This document shows positions 58,380-64,000 of a DNA stretch of 64,000 nucleotides, piece by piece. How positions within the stretch are numbered: position 1 is the first letter of the stretch; the number at the start of each line of letters is the position of its first letter. Source of the DNA: Planobispora rosea. GTDB taxonomy: Bacteria > Actinomycetota > Actinomycetes > Streptosporangiales > Streptosporangiaceae. The stretch lies in assembly GCF_014648175.1 (NCBI RefSeq), contig NZ_BMQP01000004.1, positions 186,001 through 250,000 on the forward strand, read 5' to 3'. Below the pieces are notes generated by a model that searched no databases, was not told where the DNA came from, and was given only the letters and a program-made list of their open reading frames with translations. Position numbers and translations under genes: made by a program.

Positions 58380-59684
58380 CTATGGCGCGAGACGGTCGGC
58401 CGCGAGCCCGGCGGCGACGCGTTCGAGCAGCGGGCCGGCCTCGGCGATGCAGCGCTCGGGGTCGGGCTCGATGTCGGTGAGGGCGTAGGCGGCCTCGATG
58501 CCCGCCGCGCGCAGCTCGTCGTCGCCGAGGGCACGGCGGCCGCAGACGGCCACGACCGGGACGCCGGCCTTGACCGCTGCGGCGGCGACCCCGGCGGGGG
58601 CCTTGCCGCGCAGGGTCTGCTCGTCCAGGGAGCCCTCGCCGGTGATCACCAGCCGGGCTCCGGTGAGCAGGTCCTGGAAGCCGAGCAGGTCGAGCAGGTA
58701 CTCGATGCCGGGGCGGATCTCAGCCCGCAGGAAGGCGAGGGCGGCGAAGCCCACTCCCCCGGCGGCCCCGGCCCCGGGCTGCCCGGCCACGCCCATCGGA
58801 CGGACCACGTCATCGTGCTCGATCGCCCCGACCAGGCCGTGGGTGTGCGCGGCCACGGCGGCCAGGCGGGCGAGCGCGCCGTCGAGCAGTTGCACCTCCT
58901 CGGGCGAGGCGCCCTTCTGGGGGCCGTAGACGGCGGCGGCGCCGTACGGGCCGAGCAGCGGGTTGTCCACGTCGCTGGCCACGACGAACTCGACGTCGCC
59001 GATCCCCTCCAGGAGCCCGGAGGTGTCGATCTCGTCGAGCGCGCGCAGGGCGGCGCCGCCGGGCGGGAGCTCGGCCCCTCCGGCGTCGAGGAAGCGTACG
59101 CCGAGGGCGCTCATCATCCCGGCGCCGCCGTCGGTGGAGGCGCTGCCGCCCAGGCCGAGGACGACGCGGCGGGCGCCGCGCCGTACGGCGTGGGCGATCA
59201 GCTCGCCGGTGCCGCGGCTGGTCGCGGTGAGCGGGGCCAGCTCGACCCCGCCGTGCGCGGCGGGTCCCGGCTCGGAGCTCGCGGAGCTCGCGGGGCTCGC
59301 GGAGCTCGCGGACGCCTGGGCGGAGGCGGCCGCGGCGGCCGGGAGCCGCCGCAGGCCCGAGGCCTCGGCGAGCTCGATGACGGCGGTCGGCACGTCCACC
59401 GCTCCGGCGCCGGACGGGGAGGTCCCCGGCCCGGCGTCACGCCAGGCGTAGACGGCGCGGACCGGGTCACCGACGGGGCCGGTGACCTCGACCTCGACGG
59501 GCTCGAACCCGCAGGCGACGACGGCCGCCACGGTCCCGTCGCCGCCGTCGGCGACCGGCAGCGCCACGGTGGCGACACCGGGGCCGAGACCGGCCGCGAC
59601 GCGGGCGGCGACCTCGGCCGCGGTCAGCGAACCCTTGAACTTGTCCGGCGCGATGACGACGTGCCCGGACGACGACTCAGACAA
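58380..59684 (-). CDS. glxK: glycerate 2-kinase (GlxK/GarK type)
   Basis: Phosphorylates D-glycerate to 2-phosphoglycerate, the exit of the glyoxylate pathway. 434 residues with IAPDKFKGSLTAAEVA, ALPVADGGDGT, LGLGGSASTDGG, DVDNPLLGPYGAA, and ITGEGSLDEQTLRGKAP, all type I glycerate kinase motifs. A Ser/Ala-rich insert (about residues 118-150) is encoded partly by a 9-bp tandem repeat. First gene of the glxK-allB pair; a terminator upstream separates it from gcl. Confidence 0.92.
   Translation of the reverse strand: MSESSSGHVVIAPDKFKGSLTAAEVAARVAAGLGPGVATVALPVADGGDGTVAAVVACGFEPVEVEVTGPVGDPVRAVYAWRDAGPGTSPSGAGAVDVPTAVIELAEASGLRRLPAAAAASAQASASSASPASSASSEPGPAAHGGVELAPLTATSRGTGELIAHAVRRGARRVVLGLGGSASTDGGAGMMSALGVRFLDAGGAELPPGGAALRALDEIDTSGLLEGIGDVEFVVASDVDNPLLGPYGAAAVYGPQKGASPEEVQLLDGALARLAAVAAHTHGLVGAIEHDDVVRPMGVAGQPGAGAAGGVGFAALAFLRAEIRPGIEYLLDLLGFQDLLTGARLVITGEGSLDEQTLRGKAPAGVAAAAVKAGVPVVAVCGRRALGDDELRAAGIEAAYALTDIEPDPERCIAEAGPLLERVAAGLAADRLAP
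59274..59309. repeat. 9-bp in-frame tandem repeat inside glxK
   Basis: Four head-to-tail copies of GGAGCTCGC (third copy GGGGCTCGC) encode a Ser/Ala-rich loop in the glycerate kinase. Confidence 0.9.
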
Positions 59685-59712
59685 CCCTGCTCCCTGGTGG
59701 AGAATGGGCGGA

Positions 59713-59751
59713 CACGCGCCCCTGCCCGGTGCGAGCGGGCAGGGGTGCGTG
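59713..59751 (-). terminator. 16-bp hairpin downstream of gcl
   Basis: CACGCGCCCCTGCCCG (59713-59728) pairs with CGGGCAGGGGTGCGTG (59736-59751), 7-nt loop, one G-U pair. It lies 30 nt after the gcl stop on the minus strand and should end the hyi-glxR-gcl transcript. Confidence 0.8.
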
Positions 59752-59780
59752 CCGGAACCCGGTGTGATGGCGATCCATCA

Positions 59781-61499
59781 TCACACTTGTCCGGGAACGG
59801 GTTCGAACTCCCTGACGGCGTCGATGGCCGGGCCGTGCGGGGTGTTCGCCTCGCGCTCGATCATGATCTCGACGAGCACCGGGCGGCTGGTCGCCCGGGC
59901 CTCCTTGCGCGCCCATTCCAGGGCGTCGCGGATGTCGGCGGGGTCGACGACCCGGCGGCCGGAGCAGCCGTACGCCTCCATGATCTTGACGTTGTCGGTG
60001 CCGTACTCGTCGTAGTGGATGTCCACCTGGTAGTTCATGTCGTACGGGATCGAGGCCTGCCGGATGAGGCCCAGATACTCGTTGTTGATCATGATGAGCA
60101 CGAACGGCACGTTGTACTGGGCGCCGACCGCGAGCTCCTCCACCATGTACTGGAAGCCGTAGTCGCCGACGACGCCCACGACCTCGGCGTCCGGGTCGGT
60201 GTGCTTGAGCGCCTTCTTGACGCCGATCGCCGCCGGGATCTCCCAGCCCAGCGGGCCCGCCTGGCCGCAGATCTGGTAGTGCCGCGGCTTGTACGCCTTC
60301 TGGTGCTGGCCGCCCCAGATCTGGTAGAGGCCGATCGCGGTGACGAAGTAGGTGTCCTCGTCGAAGACCTCGTTGATCTCCTTGTAGACCCGGGGGGCCT
60401 TGATCGGGACCGTGTCGAAGTCCTCGCGGCGGCCCAGGGTCGCCTTGAGGTGCTGGACCCGGCCGACCCAGGCACCGGGCCCGCGGCCCGCCCCGCGGTC
60501 CTTGGCTGCCCTGAGCAGGGCCTGCAGGAACAGCTTGGCGTCGGAGACGACGCCGAGGTCCGGTTCGAAGACCTTGCCGATCTGGGTCGGTTCGATGTCG
60601 ACGTGGACGAACGTCCGGCTGCCCCGGTAGACGTCGAGCTGCCCGGTGTGCCGGTCGCCGAAGCGTGCGCCCACGGCCAGCACCAGGTCGGACTCCAGGA
60701 AGGAGGCGTTGCCGTACCGCTGCGAGGTCTGCACGCCGGTGATACCGCAGAACAGCCCGTGGTCCTCGTCGATGGCGCCCTTGCCCATCAGGGTGACCTG
60801 GACCGGGATGTTCAGGTACTCGGCCAGCTCGCGCAGCTCGTCGGCGGCCTCGGCGATGATCACGCCGCCGCCGGCGAGGATCAGCGGCCGCTCGGCGGCC
60901 AGCAGCAGGTCCAGGGCCTTCTCGACGCGCGGCGGGTGCGGCTCGACGACCGCGACCGGGAGCGGGGAGTCCAGCGCGGGGTCATACTCGATGATCTCCT
61001 TGGCCACGTCCACCGGGATGTCGATGAGGACCGGGCCGGGACGGCCGGACCGGGCGATCCGGAACGCCTCGCGGAAGATCCAGGGGGCGGTGGCCGCCTC
61101 CTTGATCTGCACCGCCCACTTGGTGACGGGCTTGGCGATCTCCACGATGTCGACCGCCTGGAAGCCCTCCTTGTCGAGCAGGGCGGTGGCCGCCTGGCCG
61201 GTGATGCAGACGATCGGAATCGAGTCCGCGAGCGCGGTGTACAGACCCGTGATCATGTTGGTGCCGGCCGGACCGGAGGTGCCGATCGCGACGCCGACCC
61301 TCCCGTTGGTACGGGCCCAGCCGTCGGCCATGTGGGTGGCGCCCTCTTCGTGCCGGACGGTCAGGTGCTCGATGCCGCCGACCTCCTCCATCGCCTTGTA
61401 CAGGGGGAGGATGGCCGCGCCGGGGCAGCCGAACGCCGTGTCGACGCCCTCGGACTTGAGGACTTCGACGACCGCGTTCATCGCGGGGATCCTGGCCAT
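59781..61499 (-). CDS. gcl: glyoxylate carboligase with Glu at position 51
   Basis: ThDP/FAD enzyme joining two glyoxylates to tartronate semialdehyde and CO2. 572 residues: Pyr domain (ARIPAMNAVVEVLKSEGVDTAFGCPGAAI), FAD domain with GDRHTG and HVDIEPTQIGKV, and PP domain with ThDP motif VVGDYGFQYMVEELAVGAQYNVPFVLIMINNEYLGLIRQ. Overall similarity to E. coli Gcl is high over the whole length. At the E. coli Val51 position (RHVEG) this protein has Glu51 (VRHEEGATHMADG). The start overlaps glxR by 1-4 nt. Confidence 0.93.
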   Translation of the reverse strand: MARIPAMNAVVEVLKSEGVDTAFGCPGAAILPLYKAMEEVGGIEHLTVRHEEGATHMADGWARTNGRVGVAIGTSGPAGTNMITGLYTALADSIPIVCITGQAATALLDKEGFQAVDIVEIAKPVTKWAVQIKEAATAPWIFREAFRIARSGRPGPVLIDIPVDVAKEIIEYDPALDSPLPVAVVEPHPPRVEKALDLLLAAERPLILAGGGVIIAEAADELRELAEYLNIPVQVTLMGKGAIDEDHGLFCGITGVQTSQRYGNASFLESDLVLAVGARFGDRHTGQLDVYRGSRTFVHVDIEPTQIGKVFEPDLGVVSDAKLFLQALLRAAKDRGAGRGPGAWVGRVQHLKATLGRREDFDTVPIKAPRVYKEINEVFDEDTYFVTAIGLYQIWGGQHQKAYKPRHYQICGQAGPLGWEIPAAIGVKKALKHTDPDAEVVGVVGDYGFQYMVEELAVGAQYNVPFVLIMINNEYLGLIRQASIPYDMNYQVDIHYDEYGTDNVKIMEAYGCSGRRVVDPADIRDALEWARKEARATSRPVLVEIMIEREANTPHGPAIDAVREFEPVPGQV

Positions 61500-62371
61500 C
61501 AGCTGTCCCTTCCCGAGAGGCTCTCGGTGACCTTGAGGAGCGCGGAGTGGTCGAGGCCGCCGTGGCCCTGGGCGCGCGCGGCGGCGATGAGCTGGGCGAC
61601 GAGCGCGCCCACGGGGATGGCCACCTCGGCGCCGCGGGCGGCGTCGAGGACGATGCCCATGTCCTTGTGGTGCAGGTCGATGCGGAAGCCCGGCTGGAAG
61701 TTCCGCGCGAGCATCGACTCCCGCTTGATGTCGAGGATGCGGCTGGCGGCCAGGCCTCCGGCGAGCACGTCGAGCCCGGCGGCGGCGTCGACGCCCGCGG
61801 CCTCCATCAGCACGACGGCCTCGGCGACGAGCGCGTAGGTGCCGCCGACGACGAGCTGGTTGGCGGCCTTGACGTACTGCCCGGCGCCCGCGGGGCCGAC
61901 CAGCCTGAAGGTCCTGCCGACGGCCTCGAAGAGCGGCGTCGCGGCCTCGAAGTCCTCCTGGGAGCCGCCGACCATGATGGACAGGACGGCGTCGACCGCG
62001 CCCTTCTCGCCGCCGGAGACCGGGGCGTCCAGCACGCGCAGTCCTCGGGCCGCGCCCTCGCGGGCGACCTTCTGCGAGGTCTGCGGGGTGATGGTGGAGA
62101 AGTCGATGTAGAGCGCGCCGGGCTCGGCGTTGTCGAGGATCTCCGGGAGTACGGCCTCGACCTGCGGGTCGGCCGGGAGCATGGTGATGACGACCTCGGT
62201 GCCCTTGACGGCCTCGGCGACGCTCGCCGCGCTCGCGCCTCCGGCGGCCCGGAGGCGGGCGAGGGCGTCTTCGCTGAGGTCGAAGCCGGTGACGTCGTGT
62301 CCTGCCCTGACCAGGTGCCCGGCCATGGGCGAACCCATGATGCCGAGTCCGATGAATGCGATCCTGCTCAT
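61499..62371 (-). CDS. glxR: tartronate semialdehyde reductase
   Basis: NAD(P)H reductase of the beta-hydroxyacid dehydrogenase family, converting tartronate semialdehyde to D-glycerate. 290 residues with the cofactor motif IAFIGLGIMGSPMAGHLVRAGH, substrate loop VLDAPVSGGEKGA, catalytic Lys in GAGQYVKAANQLVVGG and NFQPGFRIDLHHKDMGI. Adjacent to gcl (overlapping) and hyi, which fixes the substrate assignment. Confidence 0.93.
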   Translation of the reverse strand: MSRIAFIGLGIMGSPMAGHLVRAGHDVTGFDLSEDALARLRAAGGASAASVAEAVKGTEVVITMLPADPQVEAVLPEILDNAEPGALYIDFSTITPQTSQKVAREGAARGLRVLDAPVSGGEKGAVDAVLSIMVGGSQEDFEAATPLFEAVGRTFRLVGPAGAGQYVKAANQLVVGGTYALVAEAVVLMEAAGVDAAAGLDVLAGGLAASRILDIKRESMLARNFQPGFRIDLHHKDMGIVLDAARGAEVAIPVGALVAQLIAAARAQGHGGLDHSALLKVTESLSGRDS

Positions 62372-62397
62372 GTGCTCTCCTCGCCCGGCCTCGCGCC

Positions 62398-62448
62398 GGG
62401 TGGGTTCGGGGTCCCGGGTGGGTTCGGGGTCCCGGGTGGGTTCGGGGG
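62398..62448. repeat. 18-bp tandem repeat between hyi and glxR
   Basis: GGGTGGGTTCGGGGTCCC occurs twice perfectly (62398-62415, 62416-62433) followed by a 15-nt partial copy, filling the hyi-glxR gap. Confidence 0.9.
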
Positions 62449-62453
62449 TGTCG

Positions 62454-63245
62454 TCATGCGAGCCGGTCCAGCTCCCGCAGCCAGCCGAAGTCAGGCTCGG
62501 CGTCCTTGTACTCCAGGCCGATCCAGCCGTCGTAGCCGTGCTCGGCGAGCACCTTCAGCAGGCGGGGGAAGTCCAGCCCGCCGGTGCCGGGGCGGCCCCG
62601 GCCGGGGGCGTCGGCGATCTGCACGTGGCCGATCCGGCCCGCGTACCCGGCGATCACCGCCTCCAGGTCCTCGCCCATCCGGGCCAGGTGGTACAGGTCG
62701 CACAGGAACGCCACGTTCGGCTCCCCCACCCGGTCGATCACCTCGACCGCGGCCTTGGCGGAGACCAGCGGGTAGGACGGCGACTCGTAGGCGTTGAGCG
62801 CCTCCACCAGCACCGTCGCGCCGATCCCGGCGGCGGCCCTGGCGGCGAGCGCGAGGTTCTCGGCGGCCAGCTCGTCCTGCTCGGCCGCCTCCAGGCCGTC
62901 CACGCGGTTGCCGTACAGCGCGTTGAGCGCGGTGCAGCCGAGCCGGCCGGCGATGCCGACGGCGACGTCGACGTTGTCGCGGAAGCGCGCGCTGTCGGCG
63001 GGACGGGAGACCAGGCCGCGTCCGCCGGCGGCGATGTCGTCGGCGAAGTTGAGGCCGACGAGCCGTACGCCCGCGTCCTGGACGGCGCCGACGAAGGCGT
63101 CGACGTCCTTGTCGGACGGTACGGCCTCGGCGAACGGCCACCAGAACTCGACCCCGTCGAACCCGGCGGCCTTCACCGCCTCCGGCCGGCGCAGCAGCGG
63201 CAGGCCGGTGAAGAGGATCGAGGCGTTGACGTCGAACCGCGTCAT
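62454..63245 (-). CDS. hyi: hydroxypyruvate isomerase
   Basis: TIM-barrel isomerase (AP endonuclease 2 superfamily) interconverting hydroxypyruvate and tartronate semialdehyde. 263 residues: FDVNASILFTGLPLL, GFDGVEFWWPF, LNFADDIAAGGRGL (conserved N/D), LVEALNAYESPSYPL (catalytic Glu), FLCDLYHLARMGEDL (metal ligands D, H), HVQIADAPGRGRPGTG and IGLEYKDAEP (second Glu). Starts 4 nt inside the preceding gene (ATGA). Confidence 0.92.
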   Translation of the reverse strand: MTRFDVNASILFTGLPLLRRPEAVKAAGFDGVEFWWPFAEAVPSDKDVDAFVGAVQDAGVRLVGLNFADDIAAGGRGLVSRPADSARFRDNVDVAVGIAGRLGCTALNALYGNRVDGLEAAEQDELAAENLALAARAAAGIGATVLVEALNAYESPSYPLVSAKAAVEVIDRVGEPNVAFLCDLYHLARMGEDLEAVIAGYAGRIGHVQIADAPGRGRPGTGGLDFPRLLKVLAEHGYDGWIGLEYKDAEPDFGWLRELDRLA

Positions 63246-63718
63246 GACGTCTTCTCCCTGTCTGTGCGGGCGGCTGGTCGGGCGTCTGTGCGGGCGTCTG
63301 TGCGGGCGTCTGTGCGGGCTTCTACGCCGGCGTCCGGGTGGACGTCCATGTCCATGTAGGCCTTCCAGCTACCGGACTCGGTGATGTCGTACAGCTCGGC
63401 GTGGGAGGTGCAGGGGCGGCGCAGGAGCATCGCGAACGAGGACGTGCCGTCCGCCAGCTCGATCACGCCGAGTTCCAGCTCGGGCGGTTCGGCGGGCATC
63501 AGACGGTCGCGCAGGACGTCCATCGGGATGTCGTAGAGCTCCCCCTCGATGGCGGCCCCGCCGTGCGCCACCGGCGCCAGGCCGGGACAGCGGTCGCCCA
63601 CCGAGTAGAAGCGGTACTTGGGCGCCGTGGCGGTCTCGGCCACCAGCGGGGCGCCGTCGAGCAGGTGGTGCAGCGGACCGCCACGCATGGCGCCGCCGTT
63701 GAGGAACATCAAGGCCAT
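63242..63718 (-). CDS. stand-alone allophanate hydrolase C-terminal-like domain protein
   Basis: 158 residues from ATG 63718 (ribosome-binding site GGGAGGAG). It matches the C-terminal domain of allophanate hydrolases (AH_C, gamma-glutamylcyclotransferase-like fold): APKYRFYSVGDRCPGLAPVAHGGAAIEGELYDIP, LGVIELADGT, and SHAELYDITESGSWKAYM, without the N-terminal amidase domain. In AtzF/DUR1,2 this domain handles the N-carboxycarbamate product. The C-terminal tail has four T-D-A-R-type units from a 12-bp repeat. First visible gene of the hyi-glxR-gcl operon. Confidence 0.75.
   Translation of the reverse strand: MALMFLNGGAMRGGPLHHLLDGAPLVAETATAPKYRFYSVGDRCPGLAPVAHGGAAIEGELYDIPMDVLRDRLMPAEPPELELGVIELADGTSSFAMLLRRPCTSHAELYDITESGSWKAYMDMDVHPDAGVEARTDARTDARTDARPAARTDREKTS
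63281..63316. repeat. 12-bp in-frame tandem repeat at the end of the AH_C-like gene
   Basis: Three perfect copies of GGCGTCTGTGCG encode repeated Thr-Asp-Ala-Arg units in the C-terminal tail, immediately before the hyi start. Confidence 0.9.
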
Positions 63719-63827
63719 CGCAGGCTCCTCCCGGGGTCGGATCGATCCGGTGGGGTGGGGCCCGTAGGTCTGCCGGAGGCGGCAGCGCGGTACCTCCTCG
63801 CTCCGGCTCAGGCGGAGCGTTCGGGTG

Positions 63828-63843
63828 TGTGACTCAGTACACA
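63828..63843. promoter_or_regulatory. possible operator upstream of the glyoxylate operon
   Basis: TGTG-N8-CACA (63828-63843, centre ACTCAGTA) is an inverted repeat about 110 nt upstream of the first gene of the minus-strand operon. Half-sites of this kind are used by GntR/IclR/LacI-type regulators. No regulator gene is visible in the window, so this is tentative. Confidence 0.35.
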
Positions 63844-63949
63844 AGCCGCCCGGCTGCCCGGTCTAGCGGCAAGAAGTCCGAAGCTGCCCGGGGGCGGGCG
63901 CGGCGGGTTTGTGGGTTGGCACAATCGCGCCGCGGCCACCGGGTCCGCG

Positions 63950-64000
63950 GCCCAGCGGGACCGCCGGATGACGGAGCCCAGCGAGACCGCCGGATGACGG
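63950..64000. repeat. 26-bp tandem direct repeat at the right window edge
   Basis: A 26-nt unit (GCCCAGCGGGACCGCCGGAT then GACGGA) at 63950-63975 is repeated with one change from 63976 to the window edge, where it may continue. No gene is supported from 63719 to 64000. Confidence 0.8.

Noticed and set aside
56967..61838. 1623-codon plus-strand frame over allB, glxK and gcl
   Set aside because: Spans three well-supported minus-strand enzymes; no domain is seen and composition is typical of antisense reading at very high GC.

Overview
The window is very GC-rich, codes densely on both strands, often uses GTG/TTG starts, and carries bldD, an actinobacterial integration host factor, a PASTA-domain kinase and a conserved Rv2175c-metF-polyprenyl synthase-thi block. 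This points to a filamentous actinobacterium. The MreB-type elongation cluster, BldD and the overall gene order suggest Streptosporangiales (Streptosporangium/Nonomuraea-like); that placement is inference, since no rRNA is present.

Layout. 1-5950: the 3' part of rpe, then a regulatory region with a perfect CIRCE (HrcA operator) followed by mreB-mreC-mreD-mrdA-rodA. 6072-9378: a conserved actinobacterial protein, an EEP-fold hydrolase and an amidase. 9499-23937, all minus strand: housekeeping genes rsmB-fmt-def, two tandem CGCPGC paralogues of unknown function, priA, metK, a small unknown gene, coaBC, rpoZ, gmk and mihF. 23224-33263, minus strand: a complete pyrimidine operon pyrR-pyrB-pyrC-carA-carB-pyrK-pyrD-pyrF with a PyrR-binding hairpin over the pyrR ribosome-binding site. 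33998-37776: bldD, a membrane SpoIIE-type phosphatase, decayed gene fragments and a large unknown protein. 37965-45828: ArsC-like and YbaK proteins, an L,D-transpeptidase, a two-box LexA-type promoter leading to a HEPN-domain protein, a GNAT acetyltransferase, metF, a polyprenyl synthase, thiE, an Rv2175c-family regulator and an FAD oxidoreductase. 45917-55935: an SDR, a TPP riboswitch with thiO-thiS-thiG, a PASTA Ser/Thr kinase, a YfiH-type protein, Ddn-like and NAD(P)-binding proteins, an HxlR regulator, a DUF1232 protein and a divergent CGNR-regulator/methyltransferase pair. 55990-63718, minus strand: ureide/glyoxylate catabolism (allantoicase, allantoinase, glycerate kinase, glyoxylate carboligase, tartronate semialdehyde reductase, hydroxypyruvate isomerase, stand-alone allophanate-hydrolase C-terminal domain).

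How it works together. The mre cluster builds lateral or spore wall; the pyr operon makes UMP and is predicted to be autoregulated in translation by PyrR; the thi genes make the thiazole of thiamine under TPP control; the last block takes allantoin to glyoxylate and then via tartronate semialdehyde to 2-phosphoglycerate. No ureidoglycolate lyase is visible in the window.

The most unusual signals are the CIRCE in front of a cell-shape operon, a two-LexA-box promoter leading by an apparently leaderless small ORF into a HEPN protein with an intact R-x4-H motif, the glyoxylate carboligase with Glu at position 51, and the CGCPGC paralogue pair. No tRNA, rRNA, CRISPR array, integrase, transposase or prophage was seen.
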